From contig NC_134464.1 in the NCBI RefSeq assembly GCF_047948215.1, positions 37,209,520 to 37,273,519 on the forward strand: DNA of 64,000 nucleotides, in the 5' to 3' direction. Numbering within the stretch: the stretch's first letter is position 1; each line of letters starts with the position of its first letter. A program made the position numbers and the translations under genes. Source of the stretch: Lycorma delicatula. Lineage: Eukaryota > Arthropoda > Insecta > Hemiptera > Fulgoridae. Shown here one piece after another: positions 20,869-34,081 of this stretch. The notes beneath the pieces were generated by a model. That model was given only the letters and a program-made list of their open reading frames with translations, was not told the DNA's origin and searched no databases.

Positions 20869-23109
20869 TTATTTTGTAAAATTAATTCGGTTAAAAATAT
20901 GAAAAAAATTGTAATGTTTTATTTTTAAATACTTTTTTACTCTCTCTTTCTTTAATTTTTAAATACTTCTTTTTTATATAAAGAATAATTACGTTTATAA
21001 ATCGACTCATTTATGTCGTGAAATTTTAAATATTATTGCGATCTAAGTTAAAGTGTTTATTAAAAAAAACGTAGGCTAAATTTTAAAATATCAGATGTTT
21101 TTTTAATTATTGAATTATATAAGTATTATAGCTTTACAAATGGAGCAGTTATTGGTCAGAATGAAAAACTACCGTACTTGTTGCGTCAAAGTGAAGAAAA
21201 ATAGGGTGATCTTACACCTTGACTTTGTTAAATTCTTAGCAGTATCTTTTGTTATATTTTCTAGCAGAAATAATTCCTATAAAATAAATAGATTAACAGA
21301 AATACAGGAAATAATAACATTTCCGATAGTACCGGAAATACCGTAAATCAGGTACTTAGCAAGTACCTGATTATTGAAAAATAAAAATTTAAGATTTTAA
21401 GGAAGAAAGTTTCCACTTGTTAAATCTTCTCCTGTTGGGAAAATGACAAAAGATATTTTGCAAACATTAATTCTTCTTGTATCTTATGAGTTCTATGAAT
21501 CCATCAGAAGAAAGTAATTTTTACCCCAAGAGATTATTATTATCTAATAAATAAATCTGAAAGTTTGTTTGTTTATTACTCAATTAGGCGTAAACTACTG
21601 CAGTAATTTTGATAAATATTTTTTTTATTTTATTTTCTATAGAGAAAACTACAAAAAAAAGCGATGTCATATTAATTTTTCGAAAAATGAAAAAAATTAT
21701 GCAATTTTGAAACAAGACTGGCAACAAAGTTTTTATTCTTCCTGGCATTAGTTATTTTTATATAATGGAAAAATAATTATAATGATAATGTGAAAAACGT
21801 TAAAAAATTTATCATTTTTTTCCAGCTCCCCAAAAATCTTCTTTTTTTAAATTTTTGTTGGGTTATCTTCGTTTACTATGCTAGAAAAATTTTTTTTTTT
21901 TAAAAAGTTCCATTGAAAAATATACTCTTAATAAAAGTTTAGTTAAGGTTTCTTTTTCCTTAGGAGGGGAACTTACGATGAATTTTATTTTAACGTTATT
22001 GAAATTTTAAAATTTACGAAAAAAATATGAATTTTTAAACGTGATTGACTCTCCCACCCCCAATACCGCCCCCAAGGTATTTCTTTGGGCCTCTTGTACT
22101 TACGAAGACATAAAAAACTTCGGTTATTAATATGTAATATATAAAAAAAAAATTGTTTTCTCGATTTTTGGAAAAGGGGAGAATTTGTGGACAATTTTTC
22201 TTTTTTCTTTAATCCCGTATTCCACACTTTTTGACTGATTACCATACTATCCTTCTTGTTGCATTGTTCTAGAAATATGATGCCAGGAACCTAAAAATGT
22301 ATAAATTGGTAAAACGCGTGAATTTCTTCCTTTAGCAAGTACTACTCCACTGAATTTGATAAATCTTTTTTTATTTTCTATATTTGTTTTATAAAGAAAC
22401 ATATAGGCTAAAACAAACCGCAAACTGAATTCCAAGTAGCGTTCTGAGCTGTCAAGACTGGAGATCACACAAACGAGCTTCAAAGGGCCTAAGCTACATG
22501 TCAAGTACGCTGGCTAAATCGCGGGTAACCGCTAAGATATACTGAAAATTATTCTTGGGAAGTGATTAAAAAAAATTGATTTATAATGATTTGGAGTTCT
22601 CGATATCTAACAATTATTTTTTTTTTTAAATCTCAATATTCTTTTCAAATTCTATTTATTCATTGTTCTAATTTTGTAATTACTGTGTCATATAGATAGT
22701 TTTAAAGAAAATCTTGTGGCAAAAATATTTTTTCAACTTATTACAATAATCTTATTCTCTCATTCCAATATATTTATCTGAAAAGTACTTAATATTTAAT
22801 TACTTTTACCACATCTTTATATTTACAATTTTACACACCCAATTTAAAACTACTTTTTTATCGTTCTTCATCTTATACATAAATGCGAAAATTTTTGGAT
22901 CTTCTCTATTTAATTGCAACAGCATCACGTGAGAATTGCTTTCAATTTTCCAGGATACAATTTTTTTATCCCAGGGAAAATTATAAGCCATACATCTTGT
23001 TGGTTAACATATTAAGATATTTGTTAATAAACAAAAATTAATCCTTTTACGTCATTATATTTATCTCACCATGGCAATAAAAATACAATGAAATAATATT
23101 ACTAAATTT
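20869..23109. other. AT-rich sequence, nothing recognised
   Basis: Long homopolymer-rich DNA. The 60-90 codon frames have no recognisable domains. A perfect 12-base hairpin is noted separately at 21346-21372. Confidence 0.5.
21346..21372. repeat. perfect 12-bp inverted repeat, 3-nt loop
   Basis: AATCAGGTACTT and AAGTACCTGATT are separated by AGC. It is too short to classify. Confidence 0.7.
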
Positions 23110-23432
23110 TACTTGCCCGTCTAGATACCGCTATATCTGAGCGATAGCTATAAAAGGGAAAGTATTGTAATCGGTCTAATGTGGGCATATGCGATTTTCA
23201 CCAGACCTTCTAACGCCTAAGGAATCCAAAAAACCGGAAGGAAATTTTTCTGATATTAAATTGTTTGTAGGTATGTGTGCATGTTCGATGTTGGCCTCTA
23301 AATTACCTTATATTTCCAGAACTACTGAACCGATTTTGACCAAACTTTGTTAGATTCTTTATATGGGGCATTGATGCCATTAAATTTTCGACTTAAAAGG
23401 TCAAGGGAATGATGAGGCTGTAAACTAAGGTC
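23110..23432 (+). mobile_element. element C, 3' truncated
   Basis: It runs from the left hairpin (ACTTGCCCGTCTAG...AAAAGGGAAAGTATTG) through CTACTGAACCGATTTTGACC to TTAAAAGGTCAAGGGAATGA and then ends. The flanking 23433-24267 is AT-rich, with a short TGTGTGTG run near 23944, and holds nothing recognised. Confidence 0.8.
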
Positions 23433-24267
23433 TAGGGTTTGCCTAGACCGGCCGGCTAGTATATATATTTATTTATAATATTAAAAGTTTTGTTCAATAT
23501 TATCTATTTTTGAAATGCTTTCATAATACTCTATTTCATAAGCAACAATCGTCTAATTTCGATTTTATTTGAATGAAAGATAATTTTGTTTACTTTTACT
23601 GTATTTCTTTGTTCAGTAATACTTTTATTTTTTATTGACTAAGTTTCTTTAGTAATTTCTTTGAAAGAGTTTTCAGTATAATTTAAGTGAAGGTCTTTTT
23701 AACCAAAAACTACATTCTGTACAATATCGATTTAAAGGTTTTTATGTTTTTATTTTTTTATCATCGTTGCTTAGTAATGGATTGTTGTAGGATATATATT
23801 TATATAGAATTTCATTAAATTCATAATATTTTAACACACATATTCGAGTAAATTAATTCGAAAATATTTTTCCATTTAATTTTCTTAATACTTGAACAAC
23901 TACAATTAAATTCTTAATACTTGTACTAGTTCGCGAGAGAGGGTGTGTGTGTCGATTGCTCATGCTCGGTTGTAATTTCACGCCTTTTGTTCGTTGTAAT
24001 TATGTTATTTTTATAAGGGCAATATTATTATGTGGACGTATTTGTATTTTAATTAAAAGAAAGTAAAGAAATCTATAAAAATACATCTTTTTAAAAGTAA
24101 TATATAGACCAAATAAATTATTTCTTTTAACTCATCTTTAAATTTCGAATTTTTTAATGAATAATAAATTAACGTTTAGTAAGTTATTGGTTTTTAACTG
24201 GGCTTTTAATAATGCAATTTTTAGGGCCAAATTAAAAACATTTTTAATTTAAATAATTTTTCATTTT

Positions 24268-25182
24268 TACTTTCCCGTTTAGATAGCGCTTCGGTAGAGC
24301 TATAGCATTAGAAGTAAAAGGATTGTAATCAATCGAATTTGAGCATATGCGATTTTTAACGGATCTTAACGTTTTGACGTCTAACGAACCCAAAAAACCA
24401 AAGCATTGGATGGAAAATTTCTGATGTTAATGTTCGTATGTACGTGAGTGTGTTCGGTCTCTAAATCACCTAATATCTCCAGAACTACTGCAACGATTTT
24501 GACCAAACTTGGTCAGATTACGTTTATGTATGAGGCAGTGATGCCATTAAATTTTTCAATTTAAAAGTCGACGGGGTGAAGCTGTAGAGCATGGTCACCC
24601 TCAGTATCTTAAGATTTCACCTATTTAAGATTTGTTTACAAATCTTACGCAGATTTGTAAAAAATTAAAAAATAACAAAATTCACAAAAAAACTTTTTCA
24701 AAATCGGCACCCCTACTCCAAAAAATCCCGTTGTAATATTCTATGTTGTGACGTCACTAACTGGTAGAATTAAATAAATTAATAATATTTAAAGTATAAA
24801 AATGTAACTCTGGCTGGCTGAATCTCGAACTCGACTGCCCGGTTGACTCGGTACCTAATGCGTTAAACCTCGCAGCTACACCAGTCAGTCGATTGTATAA
24901 GCAAAATTTGTTGTATATAAGTTGTAAAATTACATTAGTTGAGTTAGTGCCGACCATTTTCACTAGTACCGTTTCACCCGCGCAAATTAAATTCGGTATG
25001 CGCTAGCGCTTTAGTTAGAATTACTGAATTAAGTAAACGAAAAAAATATTATATTTAATTAAAATGATAAATATTTTAAATTAAGTTGTGTATGAAAGCC
25101 GTGAATCAGAAACAACCCACAGTTGTATGACACTCCCGGAACACGGCTTTAGCCGCGTGAAAGTCCTACAATTATATTGTCA
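24268..25182 (+). mobile_element. element C, near complete, with tRNA-like segment
   Basis: It has a left hairpin region, the ACTACTGCAACGATTTTGACC motif, a tRNA-like segment at 24803-24960 and then CTAGTACCGTTTCACCCGCG. The right end is an inverted pair (ACAACCCACAGTTGTATGAC and TCCTACAATTATATTGTCA). Read on the minus strand, the tRNA-like segment has TGGTGTAGC (A-box-like) and GAGTTCGAGATTC (B-box-like). Confidence 0.8.
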
Positions 25183-25512
25183 ATTTTTTTAATCTAGTAA
25201 ATTCAAAATTAAGAAGTGCTGTTTTTAATTTTTAATCTGGTATTTTCATTTAACAGATTTCACGAAGGAAAATATTGTCAGTTCATCCAACGATTTTTTT
25301 TTTTTATTTTGCTACCTGTTTTAATATTAAATAAACCGGAAAAGGATTAATTTCCTGACATCGTGATAGATCTTTATTTCAAACACATCATTAAGTTTTT
25401 AAATATTGATTACTTTTTCGTAAATTCGTTCATATAAATTATGAAATACAATTACTAAACAATTCGGAAATCGATTATTAGATAAAAATCGGTTTTTACA
25501 GAATGTTTCTAG

Positions 25513-25592
25513 AGGTTCTGGCTCCTTTTTTGAGTGGTAGTGTCTCGGTTTTAACCCAGAGGTCATGGGTTCGAATCCCGGTCAGAATGTCA
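25513..25592 (+). mobile_element. SINE-A head fragment
   Basis: It resembles the SINE-A head (GAGTGGTAGTGTCTCGG, then GGGTTCGAATCCCGGTCAG), but the upstream bases are altered and the body and tail are missing. The clover-leaf is incomplete, so it is not a tRNA gene. Confidence 0.65.
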
Positions 25593-26877
25593 TCCTTAAT
25601 ACGTTAAAGAATTGTATTTTCATATTCTATGCACACAATTTAGGCTTCTTTGGCGATATCATGAAGGAAAAGAAAATAATATTTATTTCAATTCATGGAA
25701 ATCAATGTAGCAGTGTTATATCGTGTAAAACTGAATAATCAGTTGTATACTTCCATTAAGGAAACATTTTAATTAAATATTGGGCTTTAATACAAAATCT
25801 GTTTAATTATGTTAGCATTAAACTAATAATTGTGAAATCGGATACCATATTACCCTGTTGTCTGCATAAATTGAAAATTATGCATTCTGACGATTTTATA
25901 CCTATTTTCATGCATCTTTTTTGTGTTCTACGTTAACAATTTCAGTCATATCACGACTGTTTAAAAATCGATTTGAATAAATGAACTGTCATTTTTTTCA
26001 TAATAAAAGACCCAGCGGTTTCGGATATTTTTTTTTTGTATAGAACTAACATTTATAGAGCTATTATAATTGAAATATTTTAATGACTGTCATTTTGACA
26101 TTTTCAAACTTTTTTGGGCATGTGTATACCGGATTTTATTAAAATATTTCAATCTATTCTTAATAAATAAATGGTGAACAGAAGTAAAATAAGCGAGAAC
26201 GGACATCTACGTGAAGTTTTTTGTTTATATTGATGTCCTAAATCAGTCTCTTTAAGTCTGGCTAACATTTTCCGGGACATCCGGTTAGCAAAGAAATTAA
26301 ACAAAAAAACAATGTGGGTACCATAATACTTCTTGTGCAGTGGATAAAAATCCAGGCTAAAAGGATATGTGCAGAAAAATTTCAACTTTAGAGTCAACGG
26401 GTTTTCAAAACTCAGATGAAAACTGTTTAAAAATAATGCTGAATATCCACCACCCATAATTTCGAATGACTTAAGTTTTGGAATTTCAAATAATTTAATA
26501 CTTTCATCGCTAAAGCTCTCTTTTCTTGGAAGAAAATTCCAAAAATTTAAAAATGGTGAAAACTATTCCTCCGTTTTTTTTAATTTTTCTGAAAACTTAA
26601 TGTCAACAATAATCCATGCATAAAAATTTTTTTAGCTGTCAATGAAGAATTTATGTTGACCTATATAAATATCAATAACAAAATTCTGGGGAATATATGT
26701 ATTTACATATGTTCATAGAGCTTCCTGAAATTTTGAGGTTTTTATTTACGCTTTTTGGATTCATGCGTTCATGAAACTTATGGTAAGGAAAGTAAAACAG
26801 TTATTTTTGAAATTCGACTGTATAGGTCGTTCACAAAAATAAAAATCTTCACAATTAACTTACTTTGTTTCTGGGAG

Positions 26878-26880
<3 letters not shown>
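25593..26880. other. AT-rich sequence, nothing recognised
   Basis: The 102-codon minus-strand frame at 26149-26457 is AT-biased, and I find no motif supporting it as a gene. Confidence 0.5.

Positions 26881-26940
<60 letters not shown>
26881..26940. repeat. (TA)30 microsatellite
   Basis: Sixty bases of uninterrupted TA lie immediately next to the right end of the minus-strand element C at 26943. Confidence 0.97.
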
Positions 26941-26942
<2 letters not shown>

Positions 26943-26944
<2 letters not shown>

Positions 26945-27260
26945 CTGACAACACCGTTTTAGTGTCACGCGGCTAAAGCCGTTATGTTATATTGGAAAGT
27001 TCTACAACTGTGGGTTGTTTCTGATGCACGACTTACACACATAACTTAATTAAAAACGGTAATCATTTTATTTAAATACAATATTTTTTCGTTTATTGAA
27101 TTCAATGATTCTACTTAAAGTGTGCGCACGTACCGTATTTAATTCGCTCGGGTGTGGCGGTACTAGCGGCGACGGTCGGCACTAACTAAACCAACGTAAT
27201 TTCACAATTTACGAAGAATAAATTTTGCTTGTATGGTCGGCAGACTGGTGTAGCTACCAA
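26943..27260 (-). mobile_element. element C right part, minus strand
   Basis: It has the right-end hairpin region (AGCTGACAACACCG ... TTCTACAACTGTGGGTTGTT), then the TACGGT/CGCGCGC-like stretch, GGGTGTGGCGGTACTAGCGG and the start of the tRNA-like segment (TGGTGTAGCTACC), where it is cut. It therefore belongs to the tRNA-containing subtype. Confidence 0.78.
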
Positions 27261-27267
27261 AATAATG

Positions 27268-27405
27268 TTTGACATCTTTAGCATACGACAAGTCCCATCT
27301 TTTTACAATTCCAGCAAAGTTTTGGTCATAACTTATCCGTAAGGATTGGTCATATCAAAAATTGTTTTAGACAAATGTTTTGTCATAAGTAATGTTTAGA
27401 GAACT
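27268..27405 (+). repeat. module E fragment
   Basis: It matches the first 140 bases of module E (TTAGCATACGACAAGTCCCA, CAATTCCAGCAAAGTTTTGG, TTAGAGAACT). It lies just before the large inverted unit and in the same orientation as the full module at 28365. Confidence 0.7.
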
Positions 27406-28094
27406 AGAAAAAAAAATAAAAATAAAATCATAAATAATAAAGAAAAAATTTTTTTCCTTTATCCATTTAATTAAGTCATTAAGTGAGAGTGAGAATATTC
27501 ATATATCATTAAGTCATTGAGTGAGAATATTTTCATCATATACTAATATTATAATTAATTATTTGTTATTTTTTCTAGATTTAAGAAATAAAAATGTTCA
27601 CAGTTTTATTCTCAGTTTTATGTTTAGTTTTATTCGAAAGTATTATTTCTTACCCTGTTCTGTAATCCGAACTTCTGTAATCCAATCCAAACTTTTCCCA
27701 GCGTATTTTCGTTAGACAAATCCTAATGACATCGTCCCACTCGATGTCTTGCTCTAAATTATTTAGCGATTACTATACATTATATCTTCTTTAAGTAAAT
27801 ATATACGTTACGTACGTAAAGCCCACTCAATTTATGTTTTAAACTGTTGCAAACAAACACTCTCTATTCATTTGTTAAATGACTGTGTTCTTAAGTTTAG
27901 TGAAATTTATTAGCGCGGTGCAATCTAATTTTACTAAATTATACGTGTAGTGTTTAAACTTTAAAAGTATTATTTACATAATACAGAGTGAACCAAAAAA
28001 TACGCAACTCAATAAGTGATATTCTTAAAAAAATTCTATTAACATAATATACTCTACTGTATTTTGTAGGTGAACAAAAAGCATATATATTTAT

Positions 28095-28347
28095 TTATTT
28101 TTCTCTAAATAGATGCTGAAAATGTCCTCTATCTGCTGCTATACATGTCTCAACACGTTTCTTCATGTTAGTTACTACTTTCCGGATGGTCGCTGTACTT
28201 ATGCGGGATATTTCATCTTCGATGTTGCGCTTGAGTCGGTCGATTGTGTCATTGTTGTTATATATATTATCCTTCAGATGTGTCCAAAGAAAAAAATCCC
28301 TTTCGGTACGCCGGAAGGCGGAGGTAGATTTCACCGATGCTAAGTAG
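28095..28347 (-). pseudogene. Tc1/mariner-type transposase C-terminus, left copy
   Basis: About 80 codons are open, with the pattern shared by IS630-Tc1-mariner C-termini: RDFFLWTHLKDNIY, IDRLKRNIEDEISRI and KKRVETCIAADRGHFQHLF. In complete proteins the DFFLW region lies just around the last catalytic aspartate of the DD(D/E) triad. The catalytic core, DNA-binding domain and start are absent; the 5' side runs straight into module E. The 3' terminus of the transposon is probably at 27986 (CAGAGTGAACC after a TA). It cannot encode an active enzyme. Confidence 0.82.
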
Positions 28348-28917
28348 GAATAAAAAAGATTTCCACCTTAAAGTTAAGAAACACTTCAAATTTTCTCAAT
28401 ATAACAATGGTTACATGTGAAAAATGTTTCACATGGTTAGTATACAACAAGTCCCCTCTTACAATTCCAGCAATATTTTGGTCATCCCTAGCCCTAAGGG
28501 TTAATCAAAAATTGTTACAGACGAAAGTTTTAGGTAATGTTTAGAGGACTAATGATCACTTTAAACCGATTCGATACTGTGTCTATTAATGGAGTTATGA
28601 TTTTTGTGTCTTCAAAACCCCATTTTTTCTACCCCCTGGGCCAATGGTTAGTGATATCAAAATCTTTATTACACACCTTTTAGGCCCTTATTCAAATAAT
28701 AGTAGGAACTTTAAACAGATTCGTAATTTACTTAATAAGAAAGTTATAGCGATATTTTATTTTTTCGAACCCCCCCCCCCACCATTTCCACCCCCATGGT
28801 TCAATTTTGACCGTTAACGAATTCATCCGAGATTTTGGACGACTTATTTTTTTTAAGTAACAATTTAAAAGTGATTGACGCAAAATTACGGCAGTTATCG
28901 TGTCCACAAGAAAGTGA

Positions 28918-28930
28918 AATATATATGTAG

Positions 28931-28962
<32 letters not shown>
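28918..28962. repeat. (TA)n tract inside module E
   Basis: The same position holds a short TA run in the 18-kb copy and an intermediate one in the 36-kb copy. Confidence 0.9.
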
Positions 28963-29098
28963 AATGTACATATAAACTTTTCAGCTGACGGTGGTTTTGG
29001 GATCTGGGGGGATGTGAAACGCGAAGATATGTCAAAACTTTCCTAAAATTGAATCATGGTACCCATTATAATAGATAGCTTCTTATGATATCTACCTA

Positions 29099-31545
29099 AA
29101 AAAAATCTACAGCTTATAGAAAATAGATCAATTAAATTTTCGCTACTAAAAAACCAAAAATATGGTGATCTCCAATCGTGCATAATTTTTTTTTTATGGA
29201 ATAACCTTTTTTGAGCGACACCTTGTTGCTCAAGTACACCATAATCATTCCACTACCGAAATATTGAAAGGGTGAGGTGAACATGTTATAGATATATAAT
29301 AAAAGTCGACATGTTTAAAATTTTATTTCTTTTTTGTTGACATTATTTACATCAATATTCTTATAATTAAATTCTCTACAATTTATGTTTAAAAAATGTA
29401 TGATTTATTGGCAATTTAACAACCTTATTGTACGTCAAACGTAACAAACTGTGTCTTTTGACCCTATTTTTGGCGTTTTACATGGGATATGTTAGAAACT
29501 ATAAGAGATACAATTCTGGGACCTATTTTTTTCGATTTACCAGCTCAAAACCATAAGAAACAATTGAATTTGCTTCTTAATTGACCTCCCAGTATTTCAG
29601 AAAACCTAAATTTACCCGGAGGAACTGAAACTCGGGCGAAATCTTTCACCCTTTATAACTCGCTAACGAAGCGTTTTCAGACCTATGTTTTTATGATTTT
29701 TTTTTCTTATTTTTAGCCTCTAGAATGAGTTGTCAAAGTATTTCACTATCCTCCTGAATCACTCTGTATATCTATTATATATTTATTTTTAATTAAACCT
29801 GAAAATTCTGAACAAATCTGTTCTTTTTTCAAATTCTGTGGAAGTAGTATTATAGCCTGTACTAATTATCGTAATTATAAAATGAAGAACGCTGTAAGAA
29901 TTATTATTAAAACAAATGGATTGTCAGAAATGGAAATATTATAGAAAAACTGGTTTTATTTTACGAGAACATTGTAAGCGAAATAGATAACACAATTTAA
30001 TTATCATTATCTAGTATTCACCTTTATCACGGATAATTTGATTAATTTTTAAAATTGTTTTTAAAATATAATTTATTTGTTATTATATAGATTACAAATT
30101 GTAATTAAAATATTATAATTCTCTAATCCTTTTCAAAATCTAAATAACCCTAATCAATTTGTATTTTATAACTTATAAAATAAATAAACATTCAGGTAAC
30201 TATCTGGTTTCAATGATATGTTTTCAAAAATTGAATTAGTTATGTAGTTTGTCTAAAAGCGTCGAATTATTTATTTAAACCATTTTAGTTCCATTACACT
30301 TTATGATGTTAAACTTTGTGTTATACTGAACTTTCTAGATAGTAGATCATACGGAAAATACAATTTACTTGTAACTCGTCTCGTTTCTCCAAAAAGTAAA
30401 TATTTACTTTTATACTTTTGTAAAAAGAAACATTTCATGTTGTATACAAATGTAATTATGTTAAACTGTACTCATTTATAATTGCATCACACAATTTCGT
30501 TGTATTTGTAGTATTAAAAAGAAAAAGAATAGAATATATAGTATAATTTTTGTATTTGAAAAAAAAAGTATCATATAACGAGGTAATTATGATATAATTA
30601 GACATAATTATGGAATTATGTATATATATATATAGGTATCCCATGAAGAAACGGAGAAATTTTCAGGGTATATTCTACATGTGAAAATAATGAAAAATGT
30701 TCATATTAGGTCTGGAAACGCTTTGTTTTTCGAATTACGGCTTGGGAAAGATTTCGCCCGGATTTCAACTCTTCTAATAAAAAGAAGCCCTACGTAATTT
30801 TTGGACCTAAATTAAAGAGTAGAATTGGTGATTTCTTATGTAATCTGATCTGGGAAACAGGATAAAACAAGTCCCATAACAGTAACTCCAGTGTGTTTTA
30901 AGATATCCGAAATAAAACACCTAATTCGGTGACAAAAAATAAGTTTTTGTTAGGTTTGTAGTACAATAACTTTATTAAATGACTAATAAATGAGTAAAAT
31001 TTAGTAAAACTTGTACAGAATTTAATTTTGAGAAAATTAATGTAAGTACATAAAATAAAAATTTTTAAAACTCGTTTTTTTATTGAAGCAAAACAGACTA
31101 AAAATAGACAGAAAATTGTATTTTTTTTTGTACCTTAAACATTCTTTTTAAATACAAAAACGTTAATTATTGAAATGTCTTTATATGTAAAGTATTTGGG
31201 GATACAAACCGCATTAATGGGAGTTGCTTTCTCCGGTAATTATCTTCTGTGATGGAAATAGTAGTGTTACATTTAGAGTTAAATACTACCAAAGTTTTCG
31301 AGAATTGGCAATACGATATATAACTACATATTCATCTCATTGTAAAATGTAAAGATGAAATTGCTTCATCATCTTAATTTCCTAAATAAATTTGAAATAG
31401 CTAGCTTATTTTTGGGAAAGCCTGTGTCATCAACAATTGTTGGTGTCTCATGTCAGGTCACCAAAAACCATTAATTGTATGATATACATAACATATATAC
31501 ATAATAACTTGGATATGATTTCAATCAATTAAAAATAGTAACTAT
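29099..31545. other. AT-rich interior with two family F pieces
   Basis: About 29590-29770 carries AACTCGCTAACGAAGCGTTT and ends CTCCTGAATCACTCTGTATA. About 30645-30905 is a related piece on the minus strand (CGGGCGAAATCTTTCCCAAG, then a CATGGGATACCTATATA end). Such ends are typical of arthropod DNA transposons and their non-autonomous derivatives. The remainder is AT-rich without genes. Confidence 0.5.
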
Positions 31546-31610
31546 AAAAATCTGATGTGGAAACCACATGACTTCCTTGTACGTCTATTAAATTACATAT
31601 ACACATTGCT
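31546..31610 (+). mobile_element. element D, left end only
   Basis: AATCTGATGTGG, CACATGACTTCCTTGTACG and TTAAATTACATATACACAT match the left end of element D and then diverge at GCTGCTGCAG. 31611-32150 is AT-rich with nothing recognised. Confidence 0.75.
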
Positions 31611-32150
31611 GCTGCAGTTCATTTAAACTTATTTCATTTGAAAGTGTGATACGATCCTCTAATTCTTTAATAAAAGGGGACAGTTACATAATTGTTAAAA
31701 CATTAGTTTTCATTGACATCAAATATGTATACAATTATTAATTAAACAATCTTAGCTGAAATATTAGGTTAGAGTAAAAGTCCCTTGATTACTCTTTAAA
31801 TAAATTGTTTACCAAATAATCCAGTAATAAAAACTGATAATTCTACATCGTAAAATCAAAATTAATATTTGTAACCAGTATACAGAAGTTCACTAAACGG
31901 AATAGTTTAATTATGATTAACTTTTATTTATACGACTCATCAGAAATCTGTAATACACATCAGAAATCTGGTACATTTCAACAATCACTTCAAATTGACT
32001 AAATTTCAAGAATATATTTTTTTTTCTAATAAATACACAATTTTTATAAGAATTTGCTAAGAAAATTCAAAAATTAAACGATTCTAAATTATAATTTTCA
32101 ATTAATATTAAATAATCAGATGTTTCACCAAATCTATTATTTTACTTTCC

Positions 32151-32722
32151 TTTTTTTTACGGGCCGGAAGGACCAATTAGTCATTTATGTTTAGTCTTTC
32201 TTATCTTCCAGTACGCTTTCATTTTCCTGGAAAAATCCCTTTTTCCGTCCCTCAGTCCAAATCGTCCCCGTTCTCTTTATAGGCTTTTCTGCAAATTTAA
32301 CACCGGGCAAGTTGTTATAATTTCCAGATCATGTTCTGAGATCTTGCAGTGCAAGATGCTTGTTTATTTGATGTCTTGAAGCAACTCAGTGAGCCAGACT
32401 GGTTGCGTTTTTAGCTTTAGCAATCTTTCCGTTATTTACTTTTCCTTGATTCCTCAAAACGCAAGAGGTGGCCAAAGAATTTTATTCTCTTCTTTCTTAT
32501 TTCTTCTGTAATTGGTGTAACGACCTCATAGATTTTATGGTTTGGGAGTAAATCTCCACTTTCCTTCCGCCAAGTTTACCCCGCCAATACAGCTCCTTAC
32601 GATCCTTCTTTCTATTTTGGCTAATTTTTCAGTTCTCGATTTGACCCAGTGTTTCACTCCCATACATTACTACCAGTTTGATCATCGTATTATAGTGTCT
32701 TATCTTGGCTTGTTTGGCGATG
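32151..32722 (-). pseudogene. decayed RTE-like non-LTR retrotransposon C-terminus
   Basis: Read from 32722 downwards, frames together show the region just after a non-LTR reverse transcriptase: AKIRHYNTMIKLVVMYGSET, then EKLAKIERRIVRSCIGG, then YEVVTPITEEIRKKRIKFFG followed by HLLRF, and LKTQPVWLTELLQD. Several frameshifts and stops lie between them. The 3' end is marked by a poly-A (T run at 32151-32159). In relatives these motifs follow the YLG box of the thumb region; finger and palm domains are missing here. The 91-codon plus-strand frame at 32542 is its shadow. Confidence 0.78.
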
Positions 32723-32784
32723 CATTTCTTGTTATAGGTGTTTCGTGTGACCTATATTTTACTTTACTTATTTCACTAATAATT

Positions 32785-33216
32785 TTTTTCATTTTTTTTT
32801 TTTTTTATTGTCAATGAATTATTATTTACTGTAATTTTTTTTTTACATCACGGGTTAATACTTTTTAAATCAATATATTTAATTTAAAAAAAATAAAAAA
32901 AGGTAAAAAAAAAAAAACAAAAGGTGATGAAGTGTGATTCGAACCGATGTGCCTTCCGTTTAAGATCCAAATATTTCATTAATTAAAATTTTAATTTTTA
33001 TTTTTATTGCAATAAAAAACGGAGGTCTACACAATTAGATGTTACAATAATGCTAAATCCAAACTTTCAACATCCTACGGCTAATAGTTTTTGAGTTACG
33101 CGAGATATACATGTACGTATAGACGTCACGCCGAAAATAGGAAAAATTGATTCATGGATTGTCAAAATGGAGATTTCTGTGGAAATATGAAAATTGAAAT
33201 GTTTCACGATCACAGT
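32785..33216 (+). mobile_element. element D, both ends damaged
   Basis: It contains the ATTATTATTTA low-complexity part, GATTCGAACCGATGTGCCTT, CATCCTACGGCTAATAGTTT and the ACGTCACGCCGAAAATAG block. It lacks the ACTTCC termini, and about 100 bases are missing around the CTCTGGAACCAATG region. Confidence 0.7.
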
Positions 33217-33796
33217 AAAAAACGTGAACTTGAGATAATAAATATAAAATTTTATATTTAAAGTGTAGTGTATAAATTTGTTCGTTTATTTACATTATTT
33301 TAAACGTAAAGAAGATTTCTAGAATTATGATGAATTTGTGACCTTCATCTGCCTTTCACTTCAGATAGATTGTAATAGCTTACTAGTCTAAGGAAATCGT
33401 AATTTTGTTACAACTTCTTGTAAAAAATCACACTTAACAATACTTTCACTAAGCTATTACGTCATTTAAATTTTAAACACTCTTAATGCAATAAATTATT
33501 ATTATAACTATTATATAATTATACTATTACGTATAATTTAGTTAGTAATTAGTTTACCTTAATTGTAGGAAGATGTGCATTGTAATTTAATGCAGTTCAC
33601 AAATGATATTCTAATATCACATATCATCACTATTATTATACGTGACAAGTAGAAACGTTGCATCGTATATTATATATTATTAATGTCATTAATCATTTTA
33701 CAAATGACAGCACTACAACGCAAAAATTTATATTTATTACTTTTTTTTATAGATATTATTACAAAAGTCTATTGATGTTATAATAATGAGATTTTT

Positions 33797-33835
<39 letters not shown>

Positions 33836-34081
33836 GTTTTTTACCTATGGAGGTTGAAACTAAAAACCATTATTTTAGCGCAGCATTTACATATTTCTCA
33901 TAACTGCAATAAATTGGTTTAAATTTATTCTTCATAATTTTGATAAATAATGACATTTAAAATTCGATTTTAGTCTTCAAACAAAAAAATCTAATTTGAT
34001 TGCCGACGAGTCCGATGTTGAAACCGATGAATCTAATTATTTATAACCTGGCTTAAATTTGATATTTTTTAATGTAAAATT
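33217..34081. other. AT-rich sequence with (TA)n
   Basis: It holds a TA tract at 33801-33833; nothing else is recognised. Confidence 0.55.

Larger units (their letters stand above)
27410..29098 (+). repeat. left copy of a 1.6-kb inverted duplication
   Basis: The sequence recurs almost base for base, on the opposite strand, at 35785-37375. Order here: non-coding left part (27410-27984), a transposon end AATACAGAGTGAACC, the transposase C-terminal remnant on the minus strand, then module E to 29098. Differences between the copies include a short internal duplication (27482-27530) and a longer TA tract (28918-28962) here. Small frames in the left part are open in both copies only because the copies are similar. 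Confidence 0.82.

Noticed and set aside
25540..25592. Possible tRNA gene (GGTTCGAATCCCGG B box)
   Set aside because: The sequence matches the SINE-A head, the acceptor and anticodon stems do not close, and similar copies recur as SINEs with target duplications.
26149..26457. 102-codon minus-strand frame
   Set aside because: No recognisable motif, AT-driven composition and no splice or polyadenylation context beyond chance.
32542..32817. 91-codon hydrophobic plus-strand frame
   Set aside because: It is antisense to the decayed reverse-transcriptase C-terminus at 32151-32722 and ends in a T run.
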